Part shown: positions 53,704 through 62,809 of the stretch, piece after piece | Position numbering within the stretch: position 1 is the first letter of the stretch | Layout: each line of letters begins with the position of its first letter | Assembly (NCBI RefSeq): GCF_000768315.1 | Contig: NZ_AQQX01000008.1 | Location: 1-64,000 of the forward strand | From: Pseudooceanicola atlanticus | Lineage (GTDB): Bacteria; Pseudomonadota; Alphaproteobacteria; Rhodobacterales; Rhodobacteraceae | Direction: 5' to 3' | Length of the DNA: 64,000 nt | Made by a program: the position numbers and the translations under genes | Notes under the pieces: generated by a model | Database searches by the model: none | What the model was told of the DNA's origin: nothing | What the model saw: the letters and a program-made list of their open reading frames with translations, nothing else

Positions 53704-55275
53704 CTAGATCATCGCCTCGATCAGGAAGGGCCCCTTGGTTTTCGTGGCCTTTTCAAAGAGATCAGTGAAGCCTTCGGCGGTTTCGGCGCGGGCGGCCTCG
53801 ACCCCCATGGCATTGGCCATCTGCACCCAGTTCAGCGCCGGTTCGTCGAAATCGAGCATGCGGCGCGCGTTCTTGCCGGCCTCGCCGGCGCCGACGCCCT
53901 TCAGCTCTCCGTGCAGGATGGCGTAGCGCTGGTTCGAGAAGATCACGACGCAGATATCCAACTGTTCCCGCGCCATCGTCCAGAGCGCCTGGTTGGTGTA
54001 CATGGCCGAGCCGTCCGCCTGCAGGTTCACCACCTTGCGGTCCGGGCAGGCAATGGCCGCACCGACAGAGAGCGGCAGGCCGACACCGATCGCGCCGCCG
54101 GTCAGTTGCAGCCAGTCATGCTTGGCCGCGCCCCAGGTGAAGCGGAAGAAATCCCGGCCCGAGGTGACGGATTCGTCGCAGATGATCGCGTTTTCCGGCA
54201 GGCGGTGGCCGACGGTGATCGCGATGGTTTCGGGCGTCAGCGGACCGCTGGCGAGATCCGGGATGGCGGGCGCGGCGGGGATCGGAGCGGGCTTGGCGTT
54301 CAGCGCCTCGGCCAGCGCCTGGAGCGCGCCCGGCAGGTCGTCGCCGGGATCGGCCAGGGTGGTCACGTTGCAGCCCTCGGGCAGCGGGGTGGAGGGCTTG
54401 CCGGGATAGGCGAAGAAGGTCACCGGGCTTTTCGCGCCGACGAGGATCAGGTTGTCGACATCCGCGAGCGCGGCGATGGCCTGGTCGATCGGGTAGGGCA
54501 CGCGGTTGATCGGTACGATCCCGGCGCCACGTTCCATCCGCGCATTGGCCTGCTGGGCCAGGATCGTCGCGCCGGTGGCGGCAGCGACGGCATTGGCGGT
54601 TTCCAGAGCGTCGGCGCGCAGGGCGCGGCCGGTCAGCAGCAGCACGGTCTTGCCGCCGGATTTCAGCAGCTTGACCGCCTCGGCCACGCGGGCCGGATCG
54701 GCGGCGGTCGGGTTGCGCAGCTGGGCCTTCACGGGAGCGGTCTGGGGCGCTGTGCCCCAGGCGGCGTCGGCAGGCAGGATCAGCGTGGAGACGCCGCCGG
54801 GCGCGCGCATGGCGTGGGTGACGGCCTCGGCGGTGGCAGGGCTGACATCGTCGGCGCCCGCGATGCGGCGCACGTATTGCGACATCGGCCGGGCCAGGCT
54901 GTCGATGTCCGAGGTCAGCGCGGCATCCATCGGCAGGTGATAGCTGGCATGGTCGCCGACCACGTTCACCATGGGCGAAAAGGCGCGGCGTGCATTGTGC
55001 ATGTTGGCCAGGGCATTGGCCATGCCGGGCCCGGTATGGAGCAGCGTGGCGGCGGGCTTCTCGGCCATGCGGGCATAGCCGTCGGCGGCCCCGGTCACGA
55101 CACCTTCGAACAGGCCCAGGACGCAGCGCATCTGCTGCTTGCGGTCCAGCGCGGCGACGAAATGCATCTCTGACGTGCCGGGATTGGCGAAACACACATC
55201 GACGTCATTGGCCAGCAACGTGTCGCAGAGGGCATCCGCCCCGGTTTCGCCCGGCTTTCCAGCTATATCCGACAT
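53704..55275 (-). CDS. Thiamine-diphosphate enzyme of the acetolactate synthase/benzoylformate decarboxylase type
   Basis: The 523-residue protein has the N-terminal Pyr domain (FANPGTSEMHFVAALD with the later catalytic Glu in GLFEGVVTGAADGYARM). A central domain follows, and then the PP domain with LTGGAIGVGLPLSVGAAIAC and the ThDP motif LQADGSAMYTNQALW...VVIFSNQRYAIL. It is an IlvB-like enzyme, but no small subunit gene follows, and the active-site context is closer to decarboxylases such as benzoylformate decarboxylase. The substrate cannot be told. Confidence 0.9.
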   Translation of the reverse strand: MSDIAGKPGETGADALCDTLLANDVDVCFANPGTSEMHFVAALDRKQQMRCVLGLFEGVVTGAADGYARMAEKPAATLLHTGPGMANALANMHNARRAFSPMVNVVGDHASYHLPMDAALTSDIDSLARPMSQYVRRIAGADDVSPATAEAVTHAMRAPGGVSTLILPADAAWGTAPQTAPVKAQLRNPTAADPARVAEAVKLLKSGGKTVLLLTGRALRADALETANAVAAATGATILAQQANARMERGAGIVPINRVPYPIDQAIAALADVDNLILVGAKSPVTFFAYPGKPSTPLPEGCNVTTLADPGDDLPGALQALAEALNAKPAPIPAAPAIPDLASGPLTPETIAITVGHRLPENAIICDESVTSGRDFFRFTWGAAKHDWLQLTGGAIGVGLPLSVGAAIACPDRKVVNLQADGSAMYTNQALWTMAREQLDICVVIFSNQRYAILHGELKGVGAGEAGKNARRMLDFDEPALNWVQMANAMGVEAARAETAEGFTDLFEKATKTKGPFLIEAMI

Positions 55276-55390
55276 GTGATCCTCCCTTTGATCTTCCGTC
55301 TTCGATCTTCGGGCGGAGTGTTTCCTGACATGCGTCCGGCGTCCAGAGAGAAATGCCGCGTCAGGTCGGAAAGTGCGGGGATGCAGCGGT

Positions 55391-55421
55391 GGCGGGGCCG
55401 ATGTCCGGACATGGCCCCGCC
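55391..55421. terminator. Strong hairpin downstream of the SYLF gene
   Basis: GGCGGGGCC (55391-55399) pairs exactly with GGCCCCGCC (55413-55421), and the loop contains another palindrome, ATGTCCGGACAT. It lies eight bases after the SYLF stop. No T run follows, so it could be a terminator or an mRNA-stabilising hairpin. Confidence 0.5.
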
Positions 55422-55428
55422 GAAAGGA

Positions 55429-55989
55429 TCAGGGGATGATCCGGGTGTACTTGATGCCTTCCAGCGTGGCGCCGATGCGCGCGCCGGCCTGGGCAAAGAG
55501 GTAGGCCACGACCGGCGAAGAGGCGTTGTTGGTATCGGTGCGCAGGTTTTCCCCGACATCGGAGAAGGCGTATTCGATATCCGCGCCAGCGGCCCAGCCA
55601 TCGTTGCGACGGAAGCGCGCCAGCGAGTCCTGGGTCATGAAGAACAGCACATGCGCGTATTGCTGTGCGCCGATCTGCAGCCCGATATTGGCGGCGGTGG
55701 CGGAATAATAGTCGACCGTCGTCCCCTCGATCCGGAGCGCGCCGCGCCCGTAGGACCCGCCGATCCCGAAGCCCGCCTCGGTGATGACCGGCATCACCAG
55801 CGTGGCCACGGATTTCGCCGAAACATCACGGGCTTCGGGGTAATTGGTGTAGAGGTAGTTGAGCGTCGCATCGACGCGGGCGTCGATGGTGGATGCGTTG
55901 GTGTTGCCCACGCCATTGCCGCAGGCTGCCGTCAGCCCGATGGCTGCTAGCGCCGCAAGGGTCACGGCCCGCCGGTTCAGATTTTTCAT
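55429..55989 (-). CDS. SYLF-domain (YSC84-like) lipoprotein
   Basis: The 186-residue protein has a lipoprotein signal (AALAALAAIGLTAACGNG, Cys at about 23) and a SYLF/YSC84 domain: LVMPVITEAGFGIGGSYGRG, ATAANIGLQIGAQQYAHVLF and FFMTQDSLARFRRNDGW. The SYLF domain binds phosphoinositides in eukaryotes; in bacteria these lipoproteins are probably envelope proteins of unknown role. It is monocistronic. Confidence 0.92.
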   Translation of the reverse strand: MKNLNRRAVTLAALAAIGLTAACGNGVGNTNASTIDARVDATLNYLYTNYPEARDVSAKSVATLVMPVITEAGFGIGGSYGRGALRIEGTTVDYYSATAANIGLQIGAQQYAHVLFFMTQDSLARFRRNDGWAAGADIEYAFSDVGENLRTDTNNASSPVVAYLFAQAGARIGATLEGIKYTRIIP

Positions 55990-56188
55990 GTCACTGCCTG
56001 TTCTGGGGCGCCTGTTGCGCCGGTTGCCCGATATGGCCTTTTGGCCCGCCGGTTATCCCCGGCTTGGGGCCAGTATAGTAGGGCAAGGCGGGGGTGTCAC
56101 CACCAATGGTGGCCTCGGCAGAGCGTTGCCGAAGCTATAGTGGTCCGTTGATCCGCGAGGCTGTGTCCCGGGCGAGGTCAGGCGGGGC

Positions 56189-57187
56189 CTAGCCGTTCAG
56201 GGCGCGGGCCATGGCGGGGGCGAAATAGGTCAGAACGCCGTCGCAACCGGCACGTTTGAAGGCCAGCAGGCTTTCGGCCATGGCGCGGTCGCCGTCGATC
56301 CAGCCGTTTTGCGCCGCGGCCTGGATCATCGCGTATTCGCCCGACACCTGGTAGGCGAAGGTCGGCACCTGAAGTTCCCGCTTCACCCGCGAACAGATGT
56401 CGAGGTAGGGCATGCCCGGCTTGACCATGACCCAATCCGCGCCCTCGGTGATGTCGCGGGTGACGAGGCGCAGTGCCTCGTCCGAATTGGCGGCGTTCAT
56501 CTGGTAGGTCTTCTTGTCGCCCTTCAGCGCCCCGGTCGCACCGACTGCGTCGCGGAAGGGGCCGTAGAAGGCCGAGGCATACTTGGCCGCATAGGACAGG
56601 ATCAGAACGTTGGTGTGGCCGCCGGCCTCGAGCGCGTTGCGCATGGCGGCGATGCGGCCGTCCATCATGTCCGACGGGCCGATGATGTCCGCGCCGGCTT
56701 CGGCCTGGCTGAGCGTCTGTTTGACCAGCGCCTCGATGGTTTCGTCGTTCTGGATGACGCCATCGACGACAAAGCCGTCATGGCCGTCGATATTGTAGGG
56801 GTCCAGCGCCACGTCGGTCATGATCGCAAGGTCGGGGCAGGCGGCCTTGATCGCACGGGTGGCGCGGTTCGACAGGTTGTCGGGGTTCCAGGCCTCGGCG
56901 CAGTCGCGGGTGCGTTTCTCCATCGGGGTATAGGGAAAGAGGCAGATCGCGGGGATCCCCAGATCGGCGCCTTCCTTCGCGGCCTCGACGACCCGGTCGA
57001 CGGAATAGCGATAGACGCCGGGCATGGAGGGCACGGGTTCCTCGGTATCGGTGCCCTCGGTCAGGAAGACCGGCCAGATCAGGTCGTTCACCGAGACCTC
57101 GTTTTCCTGCATCAAGGCGCGGATTGCAGGCGATTTTCGCGCGCGGCGGAAACGGGCGGCGGGGAACGGGGCAGCCAGGCGTGTCAT
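56189..57187 (-). CDS. hemB: Delta-aminolevulinic acid dehydratase (porphobilinogen synthase)
   Basis: The 332-residue protein has the HemB pattern with both Schiff-base lysines: Lys202 in LSYAAKYASAFYGPFRDA and Lys256 in MVKPGMPYLD. The metal-site stretch reads DVALDPYNIDGHDGFV. Positions that are Cys in zinc-type HemB are Ala127, Asp129 and Asp137. This is the Cys-free type found in alphaproteobacteria such as Rhodobacter. It joins two ALA molecules to porphobilinogen in tetrapyrrole synthesis. Confidence 0.96.
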   Translation of the reverse strand: MTRLAAPFPAARFRRARKSPAIRALMQENEVSVNDLIWPVFLTEGTDTEEPVPSMPGVYRYSVDRVVEAAKEGADLGIPAICLFPYTPMEKRTRDCAEAWNPDNLSNRATRAIKAACPDLAIMTDVALDPYNIDGHDGFVVDGVIQNDETIEALVKQTLSQAEAGADIIGPSDMMDGRIAAMRNALEAGGHTNVLILSYAAKYASAFYGPFRDAVGATGALKGDKKTYQMNAANSDEALRLVTRDITEGADWVMVKPGMPYLDICSRVKRELQVPTFAYQVSGEYAMIQAAAQNGWIDGDRAMAESLLAFKRAGCDGVLTYFAPAMARALNG

Positions 57188-57333
57188 GGGGCATCCTTAT
57201 CTTGATCCGGCGCCAAAGGGGTGGCATGGAATGGCCTACACCACAAGTGGGCCAATCCCGGCACTTTGCCGCGCCATGTCGCGGGTCGGGGCTGAGGGCC
57301 TCGATGATGAGGCGATACCAGAGGGGCAGCGGA

Positions 57334-57861
57334 TTGGACCTGACGCAGACGATATTCGAAGTGATCGATATGCGGAGCTTTTCGAACCTGTGGTTCTGGA
57401 TCGCTCTGGCCGTGCTGTGGTCGACCGCCAGCCATTGGGTCATGGGGGTGCCGTGGGACCTGATCTCGCGGGCCCGTCGCAAGGGCGGCACGGCGGAACA
57501 TGACGTGGCCGAACTGGTGCGGATCTACACGACGCGGATCCTCTATGTCTCGGAAGTGTCGGGGCTGGTGCTGATCGTGCTGGTCAGTTTCACGCTGACG
57601 ACGCTGGCGGTGCTGGGCTTTGGCTATGACGTGGAATTCGCACAGGCGGTGTTCCTGCTGGTGCTGCCGATGTCCATCGTGGGCGCATTGTCGGTGCGCA
57701 CGGCCTACAAGTTCAAGGCCGACTGGCCCGAGGGGCAGACGCTGTACCGCAAACTGCATCACCACAGGATGCTGGTGCAGTTCATCGGCATGGTCTCGAT
57801 CTTCGTGACGACGATGTGGGGCATGTTCCAGAACTTCTCGATCGGCGTCCTGGGAGGCTGA
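57334..57861 (+). CDS. Conserved Rhodobacterales membrane protein
   Basis: The protein has four TM helices and a conserved core beginning IFEVIDMRSFSNLWFWIALA, with AQAVFLLVLPMSIVGALSVR and IGMVSIFVTTMWGMFQN near the end. A TTG at 57334 behind GGGGCAGCGGA gives 175 residues and an N-terminus (MDLTQTIFEVIDMRSF) as I recall for relatives. The ATG at 57370 is a shorter choice. I recall relatives being labelled a component of the SufBCD complex, but nothing in the sequence shows this. It ends one base before mfd, so they are co-transcribed. Confidence 0.72.
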   Translation: MDLTQTIFEVIDMRSFSNLWFWIALAVLWSTASHWVMGVPWDLISRARRKGGTAEHDVAELVRIYTTRILYVSEVSGLVLIVLVSFTLTTLAVLGFGYDVEFAQAVFLLVLPMSIVGALSVRTAYKFKADWPEGQTLYRKLHHHRMLVQFIGMVSIFVTTMWGMFQNFSIGVLGG

Positions 57862-57862
57862 C

Positions 57863-60800
57863 ATGGCACAATCGGGCGACAAGATCACCCTGGGCGGCGC
57901 GCCCGAGGGCTTCGACGCCTCTCTGCTTCTTGCGGAGGTGGCCAAGCGCGGTGCGCCGGTCATGCATGTGGCGCTGGACGACAAGCGCATGGCGTCGATG
58001 GCCGACGCGCTGCGGTTCTTCGACCCATCGATGCCTGTGCTGCAATTCCCCGCCTGGGATTGCCTGGCCTATGACCGGGTGTCGCCGAACCCCGATATTT
58101 CGGCGACGCGGATGGCGACGCTGGCGGCGCTGGCCCATGGCATGCCCGACCGGTTCATCCTGCTGACCACCGTCAACGCGGCGACCCAGCGGATCCCGGC
58201 GCGTGACGTGCTGCGGGAGGCTGCGTTTTCCGCCCGTGTCGGCAACCGCATCGACGAGGCCGCGTTGCGCGATTTCCTCGTGCGCATGGGGTTCTCGCAA
58301 AGCCATTCGGTGACGGAGCCGGGCGATTACGCGATCCGTGGCGGTATCGTGGATATCTACCCGCCCGGAGAGCTGGGGCCGGTGCGGCTGGACCTGTTCG
58401 GGGACGTCCTGGACGGGGCGCGCCGCTTCGATGCGGCAACCCAGCGGACCACGGAAAAGCTGGACGTGGTGGAGCTGGCCCCGGTGTCCGAGGTCATCCT
58501 GGACGAGGCCGCGATCACCCGGTTCCGGCAGAATTACCGGATCGAGTTCGGTGCGGCGGGCACGGACGATCCGCTTTACGAGGCGGTGAGCGCGGGGCGC
58601 AAGCACCAGGGCGTGGAGCATTGGCTGCCGTTCTTCCACGAGAAGCTGGAGACGCTGTTCGACTACCTGCCCGGGGCCTCGGTCATGCTGGACGAGCAGG
58701 TGACCCCGGCGCGGCTGGCCCGCTGGGATGCGGTGAGCGATCAATACGAGACCCGGCGCCTGGCCCTGGCGCAGAAGGACCGGCTGGATTCGATCTACAA
58801 GCCCGTGCCGCCGGCGCTGCATTACATGGACGATGCCGCCTGGGAGGCCGCCGTGGCGCCGCTAAGGGTGGTACAGATGTCGCCGTTGCAGCGTGCCTCC
58901 GGCCCCGGTGTGGTGGATGCGGGCGGGCGCGTGGGGCGCAGTTTCTCGCCCGAGCGGCAGATGGAAAACATCAGCCTTTTCGGCGCCTTGGCCAGCCATG
59001 TGAAGTCAAAGCTTCAGGATGGTCCGGTCGTCATCGCCTCCTATTCCGAAGGGGCGCGGGAACGTCTGGACGGGCTGATCGAGGATGAGGGCCTGAAAGG
59101 CGCGGTGCATATCCGCGATGCGGGCGGTATCGGCAAGACCGGGCTGCACCTGGCCGTCTGGGCGCTGGAGGCCGGGTTCGAAGGACCGTGGCGCGACCGT
59201 CGGCTGACGGTGATTTCCGAACAGGACGTGCTGGGCGACCGGCTGATCCGCGGGGCCCGCAAGAAGCGCCGGGCCGAGAACTTCCTGACCGAGGCCCAGA
59301 GCCTCAGCCCCGGTGATCTGGTCGTGCATGTGGACCACGGCATCGGGCGGTATCACGGGATGGAGGTCATCACCGCCGCCGGGGCGGCGCATGAATGCCT
59401 CGTGCTGGAATATGCCGAACAGGCGCGGCTGTACCTGCCCGTCGAGAATATCGAGCTGCTGTCGAAATACGGCCACGAGGAAGGGCTGCTGGACAAGCTG
59501 GGCGGCGGTGCCTGGCAGGCCAAGAAGGCCAAGCTCAAGGAACGCATCCGCGAGATGGCCGACCGGCTGATCCGCGTGGCGGCCGAACGCGCCCTGCGGC
59601 GCGCCCCGATCCTCGAGGCACCGGGCGGGGAATGGGACGCGTTCCAGGCGCGGTTCCCCTACCAGGAGACCGACGATCAGCTGTCGGCGATCGAGGATGT
59701 TCTGACCGACATGGCCTCGGGTCACCCGATGGACCGATTGGTCTGTGGCGATGTGGGGTTCGGCAAGACCGAGGTGGCGTTGCGCGCCGCCTTCGTTGCC
59801 GCCATGTCGGGCCAGCAGGTTGCGGTGATCGCACCGACCACGCTGTTGGCGCGCCAGCATTACCAGGGCTTTGCCGAACGGTTCCGGGGCTTCCCGCTAC
59901 AGGTCGCGCCCCTGTCGCGCTTCGTGTCGTCGAAGGACGCCGCGCAGACGCGGGAAGGCATGGCCAAGGGCACGGTCGACATCGTGGTGGGCACCCATGC
60001 GCTGTTGGCCAAGGGCGTGCGGTTCAAGAACCTCGGCCTGCTGATCGTGGACGAAGAACAGCGCTTTGGCGTGAACCACAAGGAACGGCTGAAACAACTG
60101 CGATCCGACGTGCATGTGCTGACGCTGACCGCGACGCCGATCCCGCGGACGCTTCAGCTGTCGTTGTCGGGCGTGCGGGATCTGTCGATCATCGGCACGC
60201 CGCCGGTCGACCGTCTGGCGATCCGCACCTACGTGTCCGAATTCGACGGGGTAACGATCCGTGAGGCGCTGCTGCGCGAACGCTATCGCGGCGGGCAGAG
60301 CTTCTACGTGGTGCCGCGGATTTCCGACCTGGCCGAGGTCGAGGATTTCCTGAAGAACCAGGTGCCAGAGATCTCTTACGTGGTGGCCCATGGCCAGATG
60401 GCGGCGGGTGAGCTGGATAAGCGCATGAACGCCTTCTACGACGGCAAGTTCGATGTGCTTCTGGCGACGACCATTGTCGAATCCGGCCTCGATATCCCGC
60501 GCGCCAACACGATGATCGTGCACCGGGCGGACATGTTCGGGCTGGCGCAGCTCTATCAGATCCGGGGACGCGTGGGCCGTGCCAAGACCCGCGCCTATGC
60601 CTACCTGACCACGAAACCGCGCGTGCGCCTGACCGATGCGGCCGAAAAACGCCTTCGGGTTCTGGGCACGCTGGATACGCTGGGCGCCGGGTTCACGCTG
60701 GCCTCTCAGGATCTGGACATTCGTGGCGCCGGCAACCTGCTGGGCGAAGAGCAGTCGGGCAACATGCGCGATGTGGGCTATGAGCTTTACCAGTCGATGC

Positions 60801-61339
60801 TGGAAGAGGCGATTGCCAAGATCAAGGCCGGCGAGCTGGAGGGCCTGTCGGAGAGCGACGACCAATGGGCGCCGCAGATCAACCTCGGCGTGCCGGTGCT
60901 GATCCCCGAGGATTACGTGCCCGATCTGGACCTTCGCCTGGGCCTCTATCGCCGCCTGTCGTCCCTGTCGACGAAGGTGGAGCTGGAGGGCTTCGCGGCC
61001 GAGTTGATCGACCGGTTCGGCAAGCTGCCGAAAGAGGTGAACACCCTGCTGTTGGTCGTGCGCATCAAGGCGATGTGCAAGCGGGCCGGGATCGCCAAGC
61101 TGGATGGCGGGCCGAAAGGTGCGACGATCCAGTTCCACAACGACAAGTTCGCCTCGCCCCAGGGGCTGGTTGAGTTCGTTCAGGCCCAGAAGGGGCTGGC
61201 CAAGGTCAAGGACAACAAAATCGTCGTGCGCCGCGACTGGAAGAACGACGCCGACAAGATCAAGGGCGCCTTCGCCATCGCCCGCGACCTGGCCGAGAAG
61301 GTGGCCGAGGTGAAGAAGAAGGCCAAGGCGAAGGCCTGA
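57863..61339 (+). CDS. mfd: Transcription-repair coupling factor Mfd
   Basis: The 1,158-residue protein is a complete Mfd. It has the UvrB-homology region (AWDCLAYDRVSPNPDISATR, FSQSHSVTEPGDYAIRGGIV), the RNA-polymerase interaction domain (SPGDLVVHVDHGIGRYHGM) and the helicase core. The core shows Walker A in CGDVGFGKTEVALRAAF (about 627-643), the DEEQRFG box at about 730-736, LTATPIPRTLQLSLSG, and the IHRADMFGLAQLYQIRGRVG motif VI area. The C-terminal TRCF domain follows (QINLGVPVLIPEDYVPD). It removes stalled RNA polymerase and recruits UvrA. Confidence 0.98.
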   Translation: MAQSGDKITLGGAPEGFDASLLLAEVAKRGAPVMHVALDDKRMASMADALRFFDPSMPVLQFPAWDCLAYDRVSPNPDISATRMATLAALAHGMPDRFILLTTVNAATQRIPARDVLREAAFSARVGNRIDEAALRDFLVRMGFSQSHSVTEPGDYAIRGGIVDIYPPGELGPVRLDLFGDVLDGARRFDAATQRTTEKLDVVELAPVSEVILDEAAITRFRQNYRIEFGAAGTDDPLYEAVSAGRKHQGVEHWLPFFHEKLETLFDYLPGASVMLDEQVTPARLARWDAVSDQYETRRLALAQKDRLDSIYKPVPPALHYMDDAAWEAAVAPLRVVQMSPLQRASGPGVVDAGGRVGRSFSPERQMENISLFGALASHVKSKLQDGPVVIASYSEGARERLDGLIEDEGLKGAVHIRDAGGIGKTGLHLAVWALEAGFEGPWRDRRLTVISEQDVLGDRLIRGARKKRRAENFLTEAQSLSPGDLVVHVDHGIGRYHGMEVITAAGAAHECLVLEYAEQARLYLPVENIELLSKYGHEEGLLDKLGGGAWQAKKAKLKERIREMADRLIRVAAERALRRAPILEAPGGEWDAFQARFPYQETDDQLSAIEDVLTDMASGHPMDRLVCGDVGFGKTEVALRAAFVAAMSGQQVAVIAPTTLLARQHYQGFAERFRGFPLQVAPLSRFVSSKDAAQTREGMAKGTVDIVVGTHALLAKGVRFKNLGLLIVDEEQRFGVNHKERLKQLRSDVHVLTLTATPIPRTLQLSLSGVRDLSIIGTPPVDRLAIRTYVSEFDGVTIREALLRERYRGGQSFYVVPRISDLAEVEDFLKNQVPEISYVVAHGQMAAGELDKRMNAFYDGKFDVLLATTIVESGLDIPRANTMIVHRADMFGLAQLYQIRGRVGRAKTRAYAYLTTKPRVRLTDAAEKRLRVLGTLDTLGAGFTLASQDLDIRGAGNLLGEEQSGNMRDVGYELYQSMLEEAIAKIKAGELEGLSESDDQWAPQINLGVPVLIPEDYVPDLDLRLGLYRRLSSLSTKVELEGFAAELIDRFGKLPKEVNTLLLVVRIKAMCKRAGIAKLDGGPKGATIQFHNDKFASPQGLVEFVQAQKGLAKVKDNKIVVRRDWKNDADKIKGAFAIARDLAEKVAEVKKKAKAKA

Positions 61340-61480
61340 GGGGCACGGCGGGGCAAAGTGCGTCTTTGCCACGTTTCCGATGAGCCGCACGTTTTTGAGG
61401 GCAGCGACAGACACGTGGGCGGGCGGCCCTTGTGTGGCACCAGACGAAACCGGTTGGCTGAGGGCTGTCCGACCCGGTGA

Positions 61481-62062
61481 CTAGCGCAGAACCGCCCGGA
61501 TCTTCGGGGCGATCCAGTTCCAGAGGGTCGGGGCGCCGCGGCGGACGGGTTTGCCGACACGGCGATCCAGCTCGTCGAAGGTCACATTGTAGGTTTTCCA
61601 CGACCCGCCACCGTTGACGAGGTTCAGGTTGGGCGGCTGGAACCGGTCGAGCGACTTGGCAAAGACGGCGTCCGGTGACTCGGCCGCCTCGAATTCCTGC
61701 CAGAGGGCGAGCATGTCGGCCGCCTGATCGTCAGGCAGCAGCCCGAAGATGCGTTTGGCGGCCTCCAGCTCGGCCGCTTCGGTGTCGGATTGGGTGTCGG
61801 CGGATTGCAGGTAGATGGGGACGTCGCCGGCGTCGATCTCGACGATGTCATGGATCAGCAACATGCGGATCACCCGGTCGATGGAGACGCCTTCGGGCGC
61901 GTGTTCGGCCAGGATCAGGGCGTAGAGGGCGATGTGCCAGCTATGCTCGCCCGAATTTTCCTGGCGGGAACCGTCGCCGATGGGCGTGGCGCGCAGGATC
62001 GTGCGGAGCTTTTCGGCCTCGGTCAGGAAGGCCATCTGGGCGTCAAGGCGGGGGGATGTCAT
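61481..62062 (-). CDS. HD-domain hydrolase (YfbR-like)
   Basis: From the ATG at 62062, behind GGAGG, the protein has 193 residues. The HD metal ligands are visible in ENSGEHSWHIALYALILAEH, LLIHDIVEIDAGD and a later Asp in KSLDRFQP. This is the pattern of HD-type 5'-nucleotidase/phosphohydrolases such as YfbR and HDDC2. The substrate is inferred to be a nucleotide. It overlaps the end of the membrane protein gene upstream. Confidence 0.88.
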   Translation of the reverse strand: MTSPRLDAQMAFLTEAEKLRTILRATPIGDGSRQENSGEHSWHIALYALILAEHAPEGVSIDRVIRMLLIHDIVEIDAGDVPIYLQSADTQSDTEAAELEAAKRIFGLLPDDQAADMLALWQEFEAAESPDAVFAKSLDRFQPPNLNLVNGGGSWKTYNVTFDELDRRVGKPVRRGAPTLWNWIAPKIRAVLR

Positions 62063-62561
62063 CGGACCTCCAGGCAATGAAAAGGCGGGTGGACAGGGCC
62101 ATGATCAGCCCGACGGGCAGGATCGCATAGAGCAGGAGCCAGCCTTGCGGCCCGGCCTCGTCGCAATCGTGCTGCATGTCGAGCGGCAGCAGGATCAGCA
62201 GGCAGGTCACGAGAAAGAGCGCGAGGTTGACCCACATGGCGCGGCGGATCCGGCGCGTGGGTCCCAGCCAGAGAAACAGCGCAAAGAGCAGGAACGGCCC
62301 GAAATGCAGCAGCGTCATCAGCGGATGCGAAAAGGGCGGCGTGACGGTTTCCAGCACGACGGGAATGAATTCGCTAGGGGCGAAGATCGACGGCAGGCCG
62401 GGCGCGTCGCCCTTGATGTGGATGAAGCAATGGTGCCAGTGCCGTTCGCCAAGCGCGAGCAGGAAAGACAGCAGGAACCCCGGCAGGATCAGAACGGCCA
62501 GCGCGGCGCGAAGCCCGCCGCGGCGGGGCCTGTCCGGGTCCGTGGGGCCGGGGGCGGTCAT
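62043..62561 (-). CDS. Four-TM membrane protein, unknown function
   Basis: The 172-residue protein has hydrophobic helices at about 18-38, 83-100, 108-126 and 143-162, with a His-rich segment (GERHWHHCFIHIKGD) after the first TM. I do not recognise the family. It overlaps the 83-residue protein gene by four bases and the HD gene by 20 bases, so it is part of a tightly packed four-gene operon starting at the alpha/beta hydrolase. Confidence 0.7.
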   Translation of the reverse strand: MTAPGPTDPDRPRRGGLRAALAVLILPGFLLSFLLALGERHWHHCFIHIKGDAPGLPSIFAPSEFIPVVLETVTPPFSHPLMTLLHFGPFLLFALFLWLGPTRRIRRAMWVNLALFLVTCLLILLPLDMQHDCDEAGPQGWLLLYAILPVGLIMALSTRLFIAWRSDDIPPP

Positions 62562-62809
62562 TGATCGGGGGCGGAAGGCTTTGCCTGGGACTTCGCTGCG
62601 GATTTCTTGCGCGCGCGGATGAAGGCGATGGCCTTGTTTGCGGCGAGGCGCACCCGGACCTCGGTCAGGTACGCCTCTTCCAATGTCTGGGAGGCCGCGC
62701 CGATCATCTGGCTGACCTCCATGTAGAACCGTTCGTCGCCGGTTTCCTTCATGACCTCCAGGGTCTCCTCGGCCAGCTTTGCGGCTATGCGGTCGAGGGA
62801 GGAGGACAT
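62558..62809 (-). CDS. Small conserved helical protein
   Basis: The 83-residue protein starts at the ATG at 62809, overlapping the TAA of the upstream hydrolase by one base. It consists of two helices (DRIAAKLAEETLEVMKETGD, then FYMEVSQMIGAASQTLEEAY) and a basic Lys/Ala tail. It resembles small proteins seen in Rhodobacterales, without known function. The longer in-frame reading to 63160 is antisense-like and overlaps the hydrolase, so it is rejected. Confidence 0.75.
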   Translation of the reverse strand: MSSSLDRIAAKLAEETLEVMKETGDERFYMEVSQMIGAASQTLEEAYLTEVRVRLAANKAIAFIRARKKSAAKSQAKPSAPDQ

